From assembly GCF_000298315.2 (NCBI RefSeq), contig NZ_AEYE02000002.1, forward strand, positions 41,762 through 105,761: a stretch of DNA of 64,000 bases. The letters are read 5' to 3'. The notes beneath the pieces are model-generated. The model saw only the letters and a program-made list of their open reading frames with translations, was not told the origin of the DNA and made no database searches. This DNA is from Rhizobium grahamii CCGE 502. GTDB taxonomy: Bacteria > Pseudomonadota > Alphaproteobacteria > Rhizobiales > Rhizobiaceae. Below are positions 42,219 to 51,893 of the stretch, piece after piece (within the stretch, counting starts at the first letter, position 1; the number at the start of each line of letters is the position of its first letter). The position numbers and the translations under genes are program-made.

Positions 42219-42629
42219 ATGTCGTCGAGTGGCAAGAGGATCATTCCCGCCTGCTTTTTTGCCATCCTCGGCTTAGGTGGATCCGCGCTCGCTCAACAGG
42301 ACGTATTGCGCGTCTATATGGATCAAGCGCGCGTTTTGAAGCTCGACCGTCCGGTCAGCAAGGTGATTGTAGGCAACGCAAAGGTGGCGGACGCAACGGT
42401 CGCTGATTCCAAGACGATCGTCCTTACCGGGCGCAGTTTCGGAACGACCAACCTTGTGCTGCTCGATGCTGACGGTAACGCAATTCTGGATGAGAGCATC
42501 CTGGTATCGATCGACGAGGCAAACACGGTCCGCGTCTTCCGCCAGACGGAGCGTTCGGTTCTTTCCTGTACCCCAAATTGCGAACAGCACAGCCAGCAGG
42601 GCGCTGAAACCGCAGCCGCGGGCCAGTGA
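42219..42629 (+). CDS. Pilus assembly N-terminal domain protein (CpaC N-domain-like)
   Basis: 136 residues with a signal peptide ending SALAQQD. The domain (residues about 30-105) repeats the secretin N-domain motif: LRVYMDQARVLKLDRPVSKV, VGNAKVADATVADSKTIVLTG, and GTTNLVLLDADGNAIL, parallel to the start of CpaC, but no secretin domain follows. The C terminus has two Cys (LSCTPNCEQ). Such stand-alone proteins occur beside alphaproteobacterial Tad loci; a periplasmic helper role is likely but not defined. Confidence 0.85.
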   Translation: MSSSGKRIIPACFFAILGLGGSALAQQDVLRVYMDQARVLKLDRPVSKVIVGNAKVADATVADSKTIVLTGRSFGTTNLVLLDADGNAILDESILVSIDEANTVRVFRQTERSVLSCTPNCEQHSQQGAETAAAGQ

Positions 42630-42727
42630 CAGTCATCAAACGACATTTTCCGTTAAACTTCTGATCCGACCTGAAACGGAAAATCAACGATCACACCTTA
42701 CAACAGTGTAGTCGTAGCTGTCCTCGG

Positions 42728-43351
42728 ATGCATGCCATGAAGGAAACGGATCAAGTAGCGGACGCGACCGCCCGCCTTCATCGGTGGAAGAGGCCGCGAT
42801 TGACCGCATTTGCGCGCTCGCGTGACGGTGCAGCGGCGATCGAATTCGCTCTCCTGGCTATTCCCTATTTCATGGTTGTCTTTGCCATCATCGAGACGTT
42901 CGTCGCGTTCGCGGGTGAGCAATTGGTGTCCAATGCCGTCGATACGATGAGCAGAAAGATGCGGACGGGACAGATCACACCTGCAAACACGAATGCAACG
43001 GCATTCCGGACGGCGTTCTGCAATGAAATCGCAATTCTGATAACATGCTCTTCGACGGAAGTTGCGACGCCAAGCAAACTGTTCATCGACGTGCAGAACT
43101 TCAGCACGTTTGCCGCCGTTCCCACGACGATACCGAGAACGTCCACCAGCACCTATGCAGATATCAAGACCTCTGACTTCAAGTACCTGCCTGGCGGATC
43201 GGGTACGATCAACATGGTCAGGGCCTACTACCGCTGGCAGATTATCACCGATCTGATTCGACCTTACATTAGCAGCGTCCGCCCCACCGACGGCTCCTCC
43301 TCCTATTTCCTGATCGTCGCCACGACAGCCTTCCAGAACGAGCAGTACTGA
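42728..43351 (+). CDS. TadE/TadG-like pseudopilin
   Basis: 207 residues. A positively charged N terminus (RWKRPRLTAFARSRDGAAAIEFAL, residues about 15-38) contains the prepilin-type site DG-AAAIEFA, followed by a hydrophobic helix (LLAIPYFMVVFAIIETFVAF). The rest is periplasmic, with two Cys (AFCNEIAILITCSS). This is the TadE-like fold of minor pseudopilins. The start could also be the ATG at 42737. Its stop overlaps the next start (TGATG), so the two pseudopilins are made together. Confidence 0.88.
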   Translation: MHAMKETDQVADATARLHRWKRPRLTAFARSRDGAAAIEFALLAIPYFMVVFAIIETFVAFAGEQLVSNAVDTMSRKMRTGQITPANTNATAFRTAFCNEIAILITCSSTEVATPSKLFIDVQNFSTFAAVPTTIPRTSTSTYADIKTSDFKYLPGGSGTINMVRAYYRWQIITDLIRPYISSVRPTDGSSSYFLIVATTAFQNEQY

Positions 43352-43926
43352 TGGTAGCTCGTGACGCGGTGATTCAACTTCGCAGGCTCGCGAGACGCTT
43401 CATTCGGGATCGCCAGGGCGTGGGTGCGATCGAATTCGCCATCCTGTTCCCGATCCTAGTGATGCTGTACGTCGGCGCCTTTGAGATCACCGTTGGTCTC
43501 AGCATCAGCAAGCGCGCCAGTCGGGCGGCCGGGATGATTACCGACATCGTGACTCAACAAAAAAGCGTGACCAAGGCTTGGCTCACCGACATGCCGGCGG
43601 TCGCCACTGCGGCTTTCGTACCCTATGGCTCCACAGGTCTCGTGGTGAAGATCACTGGCATCGCGATCGACGGCACTGCAACCCCAAAGGTGGCATGGTC
43701 CTGGGCACAGGATGGCAGCCGTCCTTACGCATTAAATTCTGCCACGACGATACCGACCGAGATGAAGAAGGCCAATACCTTCTTGGTTCGCACCGAACTC
43801 AGCGTTCCCTACAAGCTCTTCTTGTTCGCGCCCTATTTGGTGCCGAACGACAGCACGATCACCATCAGCCGCAGCTACCTCTATCTGCCGCGGGCGAGCC
43901 CGACTGTCACGTGTGGCGATTGCTGA
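43351..43926 (+). CDS. tadE: TadE-like pseudopilin
   Basis: 191 residues, overlapping the preceding gene by one base. The N terminus has RRFIRDRQGVGAIEFAILFP (residues about 15-34), with the predicted cut before VGAIEF and the conserved Glu, then a hydrophobic helix (PILVMLYVGAFEITVGLSI). The periplasmic part ends in a CGDC motif. Like its neighbour it should be processed by CpaA and act in pilus initiation. A stem-loop at 43983-44013 separates it from deoB. Confidence 0.9.
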   Translation: MVARDAVIQLRRLARRFIRDRQGVGAIEFAILFPILVMLYVGAFEITVGLSISKRASRAAGMITDIVTQQKSVTKAWLTDMPAVATAAFVPYGSTGLVVKITGIAIDGTATPKVAWSWAQDGSRPYALNSATTIPTEMKKANTFLVRTELSVPYKLFLFAPYLVPNDSTITISRSYLYLPRASPTVTCGDC

Positions 43927-43982
43927 GGTCCCAAGCTCGTTTGCCAAGCGCCCTCCACCGTTATAAGGCTTGAGCAGCAGCA

Positions 43983-44011
43983 GCCCGCACTACGCGGGCC
44001 GTCAATTTTTG
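43983..44011 (+). terminator. Probable terminator after the TadE-like genes
   Basis: GCCCGC (43983-43988) pairs with GCGGGC (43994-43999), with ACTAC as the loop, and CGTCAATTTTTG follows. The stem is short but pure GC and the U-run is close behind. It lies between the pilus genes and deoB. Confidence 0.55.
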
Positions 44012-44025
44012 TCGCTGGGTGGAGC

Positions 44026-45246
44026 ATGGCGCGAGCCTTTCTTTTTGTTCTGGATTCATTTGGTGTCGGCGGCGCGCCCGATGCGACTGCCTATGGCGAT
44101 GAGGGTGCCAATACACTCGGACACATCGCGGAATTCTGCGCGGCCGGTGCCGGTGATCGCGAGGGATTGCGCTCCGGCCCCCTCAAGCTTCCGAATATGT
44201 CAGCCCTGGGTCTCGTTCATCTTGCCAAGGCCGCCTCGGGTCGCTTCCCGGCCGGGATGCCGGTGCCAGAGAAAACCTACGCTATGTTCGGTTCCGCCAG
44301 CGAAGTTTCCCGCGGCAAGGACACGCCATCGGGTCACTGGGAGATCGCTGGGACGCCGGTGACATTCGACTGGGGGTACTTTCCGACGGAAGGCGAAGCG
44401 TTTCCGGCGCAGCTCACCGAGGCGCTCTGCAGGGCGGCTGATGTTCCAGGAATTCTAGGCAACTGCCACGCCTCCGGCACCGACATCATTGCCCGCCACG
44501 GCGAAGAGCATATCCGGACCGGAAAGCCGATTTGCTACACCTCGTCGGACTCCGTCTTCCAGGTTGCCGCGCACGAAACACATTTCGGCCTCGACAGGCT
44601 GATGACCTTTTGCGCGATCGCGCGGGCGCTGCTCGACCAATACAACATCGGTCGCGTCATCGCTCGGCCATTCGTTGGGGAAACGGCCTCGACGTTTCAG
44701 CGCACCGGAAACCGTCGCGATTTTTCGGTGCCGCCGCCGGAGCCGACGCTTCTCGATCGACTTGTGAAGGAAGGCCGCAAGGTCCATGCCATTGGCAAGA
44801 TCGGCGACATCTTTGCGCATAAGGGTGTATCCCGAGTGATCAAGGCGAACGGCAACGAGGCGTTGATGGACGCCAGCCTCACGGCCATGGATACTGCGGA
44901 AGATGGCGAACTGGTCTTCACCAACTTTGTCGATTTCGACATGGTCTACGGCCACCGCCGGGACGTCGCGGGCTATGCCGCTGCGCTTGAAGCCTTCGAC
45001 GCCAGGCTGCCCGAGGTCGGCGGCAAGCTGAAGCCCGGCGACCTTGTTATTCTGACCGCTGATCATGGTTGCGACCCGACATGGCGCGGGACGGATCACA
45101 CGCGCGAACGCGTGCCGATCATTGCCTATGGACCTGGAATGCGATCTCGCGATATCGGCATTCGCACCACCTACGCCGACATTGGCGAGACGATCGCCCG
45201 CCACTTGCGGATTCCGCCGGGGGCACACGGGAGAAGTTTTCTATGA
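44026..45246 (+). CDS. deoB: Phosphopentomutase
   Basis: 406 residues, of the alkaline-phosphatase superfamily. Metal-binding [11 protein letters not shown] (residues 9-19), the phosphorylated Thr T100 in [11 protein letters not shown], and [30 protein letters not shown] near the C terminus are the family motifs. It converts ribose-1-P or deoxyribose-1-P, released by nucleoside phosphorylases, to the 5-phosphates. Its stop overlaps the start of the adenosine deaminase gene by four bases (ATGA). Confidence 0.96.
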   Translation: MARAFLFVLDSFGVGGAPDATAYGDEGANTLGHIAEFCAAGAGDREGLRSGPLKLPNMSALGLVHLAKAASGRFPAGMPVPEKTYAMFGSASEVSRGKDTPSGHWEIAGTPVTFDWGYFPTEGEAFPAQLTEALCRAADVPGILGNCHASGTDIIARHGEEHIRTGKPICYTSSDSVFQVAAHETHFGLDRLMTFCAIARALLDQYNIGRVIARPFVGETASTFQRTGNRRDFSVPPPEPTLLDRLVKEGRKVHAIGKIGDIFAHKGVSRVIKANGNEALMDASLTAMDTAEDGELVFTNFVDFDMVYGHRRDVAGYAAALEAFDARLPEVGGKLKPGDLVILTADHGCDPTWRGTDHTRERVPIIAYGPGMRSRDIGIRTTYADIGETIARHLRIPPGAHGRSFL

Positions 45247-46211
45247 CATCGCATTTGAAGAAGGTCGAGCTTCACTGCCACCTGGAGGGTGCCGCGCCGC
45301 CGGCGCTAACCTTGGCGCAGGCCCGGAAATACAACATCGACATCAGCGCGTATCTCGCGGATGGCGTCTATGTCTGGCATGACTTTGCGAGCTTCCTCGA
45401 GTGCTACGACAAGGTCTCCGAGGTCTACAAGACCGAGGAAGACTATGCGCTGCTGACCGAATCATATCTGGATGAGCTCGCGGGTATCGGCACCATCTAC
45501 AGCGAGCTGATCGTCTCTCCTGATCACGGCAAGCGGATCGGGCTCGGTGCAGACGCCTACATCGAGGGCGTGTGCGAAGGCATTCGTCGAGCAAAGACGA
45601 AAAGCGGCATCGAGGCGCGCCTGATCGTCACTGGCGAACGGCATTTCGGCCCCGAAAGTGTCGTCGGCGCAGCCGAATATGCGGCCAAGGCGAAGAACCC
45701 GCTGATCACCGGCTTCAATCTTGCCGGCGAGGAGCGGATGGGTCGCGTTGCCGACTATGCACGTGCTTTCGACATCGCCCGCGATTCCGGGCTCGGCCTT
45801 ACCATCCATGCTGGCGAAGTCTGCGGCGCCTTCAGCGTTGCCGATGCGCTCGAAGTTGTCAGGCCTTCGCGCATCGGACATGGCGTCCGTGCGATCGAGG
45901 ACACGGATCTCGTCAAGCGGCTCGCCGATCTCGGAACCGTGCTGGAGGTTTGTCCCGGCTCGAATATTGCCCTGAACGTCTTTCCGGACTTCGCATCTCA
46001 CCCTTTGCGAAAGCTCAAGGAGGCTGGGGTCCGCGTGACGATCAGTTCCGACGACCCGCCGTTCTTCCATACCTCGCTGGAGCGCGAGTACGAATTGGCC
46101 GCCGACGCCTTCGGCTTCAACGATGCCGCAATCAACGAGATGACCCGAACCGGCATCGAAGCGGCCTTCGTCGATGAGCCAACGCGCCAGGCACTGTTTG
46201 CCCGGATGTGA
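45243..46211 (+). CDS. add: Adenosine deaminase
   Basis: 322 residues from ATG at 45243. Zinc-binding ELHCHLEGA (two His at residues 11 and 13), HAGEVCG (His and catalytic Glu region), RIGHGV and SSDDPPFF (Asp pair) give the full catalytic set of adenosine deaminases. It deaminates adenosine and 2'-deoxyadenosine to the inosine forms, which the phosphorylase at 49716 can split. It is translationally coupled to deoB. Confidence 0.94.
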   Translation: MTSHLKKVELHCHLEGAAPPALTLAQARKYNIDISAYLADGVYVWHDFASFLECYDKVSEVYKTEEDYALLTESYLDELAGIGTIYSELIVSPDHGKRIGLGADAYIEGVCEGIRRAKTKSGIEARLIVTGERHFGPESVVGAAEYAAKAKNPLITGFNLAGEERMGRVADYARAFDIARDSGLGLTIHAGEVCGAFSVADALEVVRPSRIGHGVRAIEDTDLVKRLADLGTVLEVCPGSNIALNVFPDFASHPLRKLKEAGVRVTISSDDPPFFHTSLEREYELAADAFGFNDAAINEMTRTGIEAAFVDEPTRQALFARM

Positions 46212-46319
46212 TCCCCCAGCCCTGGGGATCAGCGTTGCAAAATGGCCTCCGCTCTTGCGGTGGAGGCAATTTCCATGAAAGAAACATCCGATACGAACAA
46301 CGATAGGAAGGGCTCGGCC

Positions 46320-46949
46320 ATGGACGGCGTAACGGTCATCGATCACCCGCTTGTGCAGCACAAACTCACGATCATGCGGCGCAAGGAGACATCGACCGGG
46401 AGTTTCCGCCGGCTCCTGCGCGAAATCTCGACGCTGCTTTGCTACGAAGTGACCCGCGATCTGGAGCTTACGATGGAGACCATCGAGACACCGCTGCAGA
46501 CCATGGAGTCGCCGATCCTCGAAGGCAAGAAGCTGGTTTTCGCGTCGATTCTGCGCGCTGGAAACGGCCTTCTTGAAGGCATGCTTGATCTTGTGCCGTC
46601 GGCACGCGTTTCGCATATCGGCGTCTACCGTGACCATGAGACGTTGCAGCCGGTCGAATATTACTTCAAGGCGCCTGAAGATATCTCCGAGCGCCTGATC
46701 ATCGTCGTTGACCCGATGCTGGCCACCGGCAATTCGTCGATCGCCGCGATCGATAAGCTGAAGGAGCGTGGCGCGCATAACATTCGCTTCCTCTGCCTTC
46801 TGGCCGCCCCTGAGGGCATCAAGAACTTCCGCGACGCGCATCCCGATGTGCCGGTCTTCACGGCCTCGATCGACAGCCACCTGAACGAGAAGGGTTACAT
46901 CATGCCTGGTCTCGGCGATGCGGGCGACCGCATGTACGGCACGAAGTAA
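46320..46949 (+). CDS. upp: Uracil phosphoribosyltransferase
   Basis: 209 residues from ATG at 46320, with AGGAAGGGCTC upstream; in-frame ATGs at 46242 and 46275 precede it, but the standard family start is here. Motifs: [18 protein letters not shown] at the N terminus, [20 protein letters not shown], the PRPP loop [17 protein letters not shown], and the uracil-binding [12 protein letters not shown]. It makes UMP from uracil and PRPP. It follows add by 108 bases and ends at a terminator. Confidence 0.96.
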   Translation: MDGVTVIDHPLVQHKLTIMRRKETSTGSFRRLLREISTLLCYEVTRDLELTMETIETPLQTMESPILEGKKLVFASILRAGNGLLEGMLDLVPSARVSHIGVYRDHETLQPVEYYFKAPEDISERLIIVVDPMLATGNSSIAAIDKLKERGAHNIRFLCLLAAPEGIKNFRDAHPDVPVFTASIDSHLNEKGYIMPGLGDAGDRMYGTK

Positions 46950-46984
46950 TTCGCAATTCGTTTACCAAGTTCATTGCTGCCTGT

Positions 46985-47012
46985 GGCCCGGACAAGTTTG
47001 CCGGGCCATTTG
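46985..47012 (+). terminator. Terminator after upp
   Basis: GGCCCGG (46985-46991) pairs with CCGGGCC (47001-47007), a 9-base loop, then ATTTG. The stem is strong but the U-run is short. Confidence 0.6.
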
Positions 47013-47110
47013 CCTTGCCGGCATTAGCAACTTGTCAGCAAATATGGTGTAGGACCTGTAAGCATGGCCACGCATGACGCGGGGTTTATACAGGAAGGAT
47101 TTCTGTCCCG

Positions 47111-47632
47111 ATGCTCGTGCGTACCGTCATTTTTGCAAGCGTTGCCGCCGTGCTTGCGACGCAAGTTCCATCCATCATGGGAAAGCGTGGCGGCGAAGTG
47201 GCTCTTTCGGCCAACTTCGTTACCGGTAGCGCTGATCAGGCGCCTGCCACGGCCGCCGCTGGCGGCACAATGCGGCTTCGAGCCGACGCCCAAGGACATT
47301 ACTCCGGAGACTTCAAGATCAACGGTCGACCGGTGCAGGGCCTGATCGATACGGGCGCAACCTATGTCGCTCTGAACGAGAGCTTCGCCCGGCGCCTTGG
47401 CTATACCGGCAACCGACTGGATTTTCGCTATTCGGTCGATACCGCGAATGGGCAGACGAAGGCGGCGCATGTGACGCTTGATCGGGTGGAAATCGGGGGC
47501 ATCCGCGTGCGGGAGGTGGAAGCTTTCGTGCTGAAAGATGACGCCCTTACCTCCACGCTCGTTGGCATGAGCTTCCTCAAGAAGCTTGCTTCCTATTCCG
47601 TTGCGGGCGGATCGCTCAGTTTGAAGCAATAG
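47111..47632 (+). CDS. TIGR02281-type clan AA aspartic protease
   Basis: 173 residues. An N-terminal hydrophobic anchor (VIFASVAAVLATQVPSIMG) is followed by a retropepsin-like domain: GLIDTGATYVALNESFARRLG carries the catalytic DTGA, and VEIGGIRVREVEAFVLKDDAL, TLVGMSFLKKL complete the half-fold. Such proteins dimerise to form the active site and probably face the periplasm. Its substrate is unknown. The last 17 bases overlap the convergent deoA gene. Confidence 0.9.
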   Translation: MLVRTVIFASVAAVLATQVPSIMGKRGGEVALSANFVTGSADQAPATAAAGGTMRLRADAQGHYSGDFKINGRPVQGLIDTGATYVALNESFARRLGYTGNRLDFRYSVDTANGQTKAAHVTLDRVEIGGIRVREVEAFVLKDDALTSTLVGMSFLKKLASYSVAGGSLSLKQ

Positions 47633-48941
47633 CCACGATACGCTCGCAAACGACATCGGGGATGACAGGCTGACGCTCGCCGATCCTGTAGTTGGCGGCC
47701 AGCGCGGCGACTGACGCGTCTGCGGCATCCTCGTTGGCTGCATGTACCAGCGCAATCGGATCGCCCTGTTCGACATGGGTGCCAAGCGGCAAAATGTCGG
47801 ATACCCCGACGCGGTGATCGATCCTGTCCTCGGGATGCCGTCGTCCGCCCCCGAGGTCGACGACGATCATGCCGATCTCACGAACGTCGCAGCCGGAGAG
47901 CCAACCGGATTGAGTCGCGAGAACCGCCTTGGTTACCGGCGCGTGGACAAGGTATTTGTCCGGCTCTTCCAGGAGGTCCGAGGGGCCGCCGAGCAGGCGC
48001 ACCATGCGGGCAAAGCATTCGGCGGCCCTACCCGACGAAACGGCGTCAGCGGCTCGCGTTTCGCCATCCTGCACTGAGGAGGCCACGCCGGATTCCATCA
48101 GCATCTCGGCCGCAAACGCCAGAACGGCAGCCTCCAGCCGGGTGTTCTTCTTTCTGCCTGCCAGAAAATCCAGGCAGTTGCGGATCTCCACGGCGTTTCC
48201 TGCCGCATCCGCCAGCGGCTGGTTCATGTCGGTGATCAGCGCCGACGTCCGCACACCCGCGCTGTTGGCGACATCGACGAGCGAGCGTGCCAACATCTCT
48301 GCGTCTTTCGGCTCGGCCATGAATGCGCCCGTGCCGACCTTGACGTCGAGCACCAGCGTCTGCAGTCCGGCCGCGAGCTTCTTTGAAAGGATCGAGGCCG
48401 TGATGAGAGGGATCGAGTCGACCGTCGCCGTTACATCCCTGATGGCATAGAGTTTGCCATCGGCGGGAGCAAGCGCGCCGGTCTGGCCGATAATGGCGCA
48501 GCCGACATCCTTCACGACCTTGCGGAAAACAGCCGCATCAGGCGTGATGGTATAGCCGGGAATGCTCTCCAGCTTGTCCAAGGTGCCGCCGGTGTGGCCA
48601 AGACCACGACCCGATATCATCGGGACGGCCAGGCCGCATGCAGCCGCGATCGGCGCGAGCATCAGTGAAACATTGTCGCCGACGCCGCCTGTCGAATGCT
48701 TGTCGGCGATCGGCCTGTCGATGTCTGTCCAGCTCAGCGTTTCGCCGGAACGCGCCATGGCCAGCGTCAGCGCCACCACCTCCTCGCGCGACATGCCCTT
48801 GAACCAGACCGCCATGGCAAAAGCGCCGATCTGTCCCTCGGAGAGCTGACCGGAAGCAAGCGCGGCAATGAACGATTGGATGTCCTCTTCGGAAAGCGTT
48901 CCGCCGTTTCGCTTTTGGCGGATGATCTCCTGCGGGATCAT
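47616..48941 (-). CDS. deoA: Thymidine phosphorylase
   Basis: 441 residues from ATG at 48941, one base after the deoC stop; in-frame sequence to 48995 lies in deoC. Motifs: MIPQEIIRQKRNGGTLSEED, DKHSTGGVGDNVSLMLAP (phosphate loop), RGLGHTGGTLDKLESIPG and KKLAAGLQTLVLDVKVGTGAFM. It splits thymidine and deoxyuridine to base and deoxyribose-1-P, which DeoB and DeoC process further. It is the last gene of the minus-strand nucleoside operon. Confidence 0.96.
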   Translation of the reverse strand: MIPQEIIRQKRNGGTLSEEDIQSFIAALASGQLSEGQIGAFAMAVWFKGMSREEVVALTLAMARSGETLSWTDIDRPIADKHSTGGVGDNVSLMLAPIAAACGLAVPMISGRGLGHTGGTLDKLESIPGYTITPDAAVFRKVVKDVGCAIIGQTGALAPADGKLYAIRDVTATVDSIPLITASILSKKLAAGLQTLVLDVKVGTGAFMAEPKDAEMLARSLVDVANSAGVRTSALITDMNQPLADAAGNAVEIRNCLDFLAGRKKNTRLEAAVLAFAAEMLMESGVASSVQDGETRAADAVSSGRAAECFARMVRLLGGPSDLLEEPDKYLVHAPVTKAVLATQSGWLSGCDVREIGMIVVDLGGGRRHPEDRIDHRVGVSDILPLGTHVEQGDPIALVHAANEDAADASVAALAANYRIGERQPVIPDVVCERIVAIASN

Positions 48942-48942
48942 T

Positions 48943-49719
48943 TCAATAGCTCGATGCAGCGGCGGGCGCCGATTGCGTACCGCTAAGGACGGCAAGAATG
49001 TCGTCGAGCAAACCGGATGCGCCGAAACGGAAGGTGGAGGGCATCGGCCAATCGGGTGCCAGGATCGTTTCTGCGAGGCTCAGGTAGAGCGCCGCGTCGG
49101 CTACCGACCCGATACCACCCGCCGGCTTGAAGCCGACTTTCCGACCACTTTGGCGAATGACCCGAAGCATGATGTCGGCGGCTTCCAGCGTCGCATTGAC
49201 GGCGACTTTGCCGGTTGACGTCTTGATGAAGTCGGCACCCGCTTCGACGGCGAGTTCGGCGGCGCGACGGATCAGCGCCGCATCCTTGATTTCGCCGGTT
49301 TCGAGAATGACTTTGAGCAGGATCGGACCCTTGCACTCGGCGCGGATGGCCGCGACCATGTCGGTGACGGCCCTGCCGCTGCCGGTCATGAACTTCCGAT
49401 AGGGGATCACGAGGTCGATTTCATCGGCGCCGTCGGCAATCGCTTCGCGGGTTTCCGCTGCAACGTCGGCGACTTCCATCTCGCCCGAGGGGAAGTTGAC
49501 GACCGTCGCGATCCGTACCGGATGAGCGGTACCAAGTTGGGCGCGGGCGCGGGCAACGAAGCGCGGCCAGATGCAGATCGCCGCCGTGTTGCCATAAGGG
49601 GTCTGCGCCCGGGCGCACAGCGCGTCGATCTGAGCCTCGGTGCAATCATCCTTGAGGTTGGTGAGATCGAGGAGGGAAAGGGCGACGGCGGCCGTCTCCT
49701 TGCTGGAATGACTGGTCAT
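48943..49719 (-). CDS. deoC: Deoxyribose-phosphate aldolase
   Basis: 258 residues. The class I aldolase lysine is in ADFIKTSTGKVAVNA, with the second Lys in KVGFKPAGGIGS; LLDLTNLKDDCTEAQIDALC and EIDLVIPYRKFM are conserved elsewhere. It cleaves deoxyribose-5-phosphate to acetaldehyde and glyceraldehyde-3-phosphate. The start overlaps the stop of the purine-nucleoside phosphorylase gene by four bases, and deoA follows after one base. Confidence 0.96.
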   Translation of the reverse strand: MTSHSSKETAAVALSLLDLTNLKDDCTEAQIDALCARAQTPYGNTAAICIWPRFVARARAQLGTAHPVRIATVVNFPSGEMEVADVAAETREAIADGADEIDLVIPYRKFMTGSGRAVTDMVAAIRAECKGPILLKVILETGEIKDAALIRRAAELAVEAGADFIKTSTGKVAVNATLEAADIMLRVIRQSGRKVGFKPAGGIGSVADAALYLSLAETILAPDWPMPSTFRFGASGLLDDILAVLSGTQSAPAAASSY

Positions 49720-50519
49720 TGTGCGCGATCTCCTGCAATCATTTCTTTGAGTATGGCGGCGAGGCGGGAGCCGCCGATCGGAGCCATGTCCTTGGTCTCC
49801 TCATGGCTCAGCTCACCACCTGTCATGCCCGCTCCATAGTTGGTGATTACCGACGCCGCTGCAACCCTTAAGCCCAGCATTCGCGCGATAATGACCTCCG
49901 GCACGGTCGACATCCCAACCGCGTCCGCGCCGAGGATACGGGCCATGCGGATTTCAGCCGGTGTCTCGAAGCTTGGGCCGGAAAACCACATGTAGACGCC
50001 CTGCGACAAGGGGATGCCGAGTTTCTCGGCGGCCTTGCGCATCTTGTCGGCAAGGCTGGCATCATAGGCGCTGGTCATGCCGACAAAACGCCGATCGCTT
50101 TCCTCGCCGATCAGCGGGTTCATGCCGGAATAGTTGATATGATCGGTAATCTGCATCACCGAACCGGGCGGCATATCGTCTCGCAGCGATCCCGCGGAAT
50201 TGGTCAGGATCAGGGTCTCGATGCCAAGACCCTTGAGAACTTCGATGGGCAGCCTCATCGCGCCAGCATCGCCCTTCTCATAGAAGTGCACGCGACCGGA
50301 CAGCATGATAACCGGCACTCCGCCAAGCGAACCGGCAACCACTTCTCCGGCATGACCCGAAACCGCGCTGACCGGGAAGCCCGGTAAGTCGCGGTATGGA
50401 ATCCGTTGCGCGTCCGTCACCTCGCCGACAAGCGAACCGAGACCGGAGCCAAGCACGATACCGTAGCGCGGCGAAAGGCCGCCGAGCCTTCCGGCAAGCA
50501 CGTCGAGCGCGGCGCTCAT
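49716..50519 (-). CDS. punA: Purine-nucleoside phosphorylase (trimeric PNP type)
   Basis: 267 residues. Family motifs: YGIVLGSGLGSLVGEV (phosphate site), VSGHAGEVVAGSLGG, VILMLSGRVHFYE region (LSGRVHFYEKGD), LILTNSAGSL, GPSFETPAEIRMARILGADAVGMS (base-binding) and NYGAGMTGG. It phosphorolyses inosine, guanosine and deoxy forms to base and (deoxy)ribose-1-P. Overlaps of four bases with cdd upstream and deoC downstream show tight coupling. Confidence 0.94.
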   Translation of the reverse strand: MSAALDVLAGRLGGLSPRYGIVLGSGLGSLVGEVTDAQRIPYRDLPGFPVSAVSGHAGEVVAGSLGGVPVIMLSGRVHFYEKGDAGAMRLPIEVLKGLGIETLILTNSAGSLRDDMPPGSVMQITDHINYSGMNPLIGEESDRRFVGMTSAYDASLADKMRKAAEKLGIPLSQGVYMWFSGPSFETPAEIRMARILGADAVGMSTVPEVIIARMLGLRVAAASVITNYGAGMTGGELSHEETKDMAPIGGSRLAAILKEMIAGDRAQ

Positions 50520-50905
50520 CCGAGTTCAGTCTCGAAGCTGAACGGCAGAAGCTCTTCCATGGTCATCGTTTTCTGCACGCCGACCTCGTCACAGAGATAG
50601 ATCTTCGTATCCTTGGAAGCGAACTCTGAGATCTTCTGCCGGCAGCCGCCGCAGGGCGGGCAGAGCGGCAGCTTTTCGGCGATGACAGCCATTTCGACGA
50701 TCTTCTTGGCGCCGCCCATGATCATGGCGCTGATGGCCGTCGGTTCCGCGCACCAACCTTGAGGGAAAGACAAGTTCTCGATGTTGGCGCCGGTATAGAC
50801 CTTTCCGTCCTCGGCGCGGATCGCGGCGCCGACCGGGAACTTCGAATAGGGAGCATGGGCGAAGGCCATCGCGCCGCGCGCGGCCTCGAAAAGATCGTGG
50901 GACAT
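50516..50905 (-). CDS. cdd: Cytidine deaminase
   Basis: 129 residues from ATG at 50905, four bases after the permease stop. The zinc site is WCAEPTAISAMI (Cys, catalytic Glu) and LPLCPPCGGCRQ (two Cys), and AYSKFPVGAAI-type HAPYSKFPVGAAIRAEDG forms the N-terminal substrate region. It deaminates cytidine and deoxycytidine. It is the short tetrameric type, of normal length. Confidence 0.95.
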   Translation of the reverse strand: MSHDLFEAARGAMAFAHAPYSKFPVGAAIRAEDGKVYTGANIENLSFPQGWCAEPTAISAMIMGGAKKIVEMAVIAEKLPLCPPCGGCRQKISEFASKDTKIYLCDEVGVQKTMTMEELLPFSFETELG

Positions 50906-50909
50906 GTTC

Positions 50910-51881
50910 TCAACGTTCCTTCGTATAGGGGACACCACCCGCCTTGGGCGGGATTGCCACGCCGATGAAGCCGGCGAGCAGGACACAGGTCAGGATATAA
51001 GGCAGCGCCTGGAAGATCTGCACCGGCACTTCGCCGATCAGCGGCACCTGCTTGCCCTGCATGAAGTTGGCCAGCGCATCGAGAAAGCCGAAGAGCAGGC
51101 AGGCGAACATGACGGGCACCGGCTTCCATTTGGCAAAGACCAGCGCCGCAAGCGCGATGTAGCCCTTGCCGGCCGACATATCCTTGATGAAAGCCGCCGA
51201 TTGCGCGATCGCGAGATAGGTCCCGGAGAAGCCGCATAGGATGCCGGCGCACATGACCGCGCGATAGCGCAGCCAGCTCACCGAAATGCCCGCCGTATCG
51301 ACAGCGCCCGGATTCTCGCCGACGGCGCGCAGCCGCAGGCCGAAGCGTGTGCGATAAAGGATCCACCAGGAAAGCGGCACCGCGACGAAGGCAAGATAGG
51401 TCAGGATGTTGTTGCCCGAGATCACGTTGGCATAGAGCGGGCCGATGATCGGAACTTCACGGACGGCATCGGCACCCGGCAGCGTGATCGGCACAAAGCG
51501 AGCCTCGGGAAGCAGCTGCGGCGTGCGGCCGCCCTGGCCGAACCAAGCGCCGCCGAGAACGATCGTGATACCGGCGACGAAGAAGTTGATCGCAACGCCC
51601 GAGATGATCTGATTGCCGCGATTGGTGATCGAGGCGAAGCCGTGCACGAGGCTGAGCGCCACGGAGCAGATGATGCCGGCACCGAGGCCGAGCCATGCCG
51701 AGCCCGTCAGGTAAGCGACGCAGGCTGCCGCAAACGCCGAGCCGAGCATCTTGCCCTCGAGGCCGATATCGAAGATGCCGGCACGTTCCGAGAAGAGACC
51801 GGCCAGCGCCGTGAAGATCAGCGGGATCGACAGGCGGATCGTGGAGCTCAGGACGCTGATGAAGATGTCATAATAATCCAT
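50910..51881 (-). CDS. Nucleoside ABC transporter permease (second, NupQ/YufQ-like)
   Basis: 323 residues, with at least eight hydrophobic segments. The start IFISVLSSTIRLSIPLIFTALAGLFSERAGIFDIGLEGKML contains the ERAGxxDIGLEGxM motif (quoted in part: SERAGIFDIGLEGKML) of BMP-linked permeases of the branched-chain/ribose superfamily, and NRGNQIISGVAINF and GENPGAVDTAGISV are further markers. With the permease just upstream it forms the channel for nucleosides brought by the binding protein. Confidence 0.93.
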   Translation of the reverse strand: MDYYDIFISVLSSTIRLSIPLIFTALAGLFSERAGIFDIGLEGKMLGSAFAAACVAYLTGSAWLGLGAGIICSVALSLVHGFASITNRGNQIISGVAINFFVAGITIVLGGAWFGQGGRTPQLLPEARFVPITLPGADAVREVPIIGPLYANVISGNNILTYLAFVAVPLSWWILYRTRFGLRLRAVGENPGAVDTAGISVSWLRYRAVMCAGILCGFSGTYLAIAQSAAFIKDMSAGKGYIALAALVFAKWKPVPVMFACLLFGFLDALANFMQGKQVPLIGEVPVQIFQALPYILTCVLLAGFIGVAIPPKAGGVPYTKER

Positions 51882-51893
51882 CGTCCGTTCCCC

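Noticed and set aside
45462-46880. Minus-strand frame of 472 codons
   Set aside because: Antisense to add and upp, both with complete active sites; no credible start or motif.
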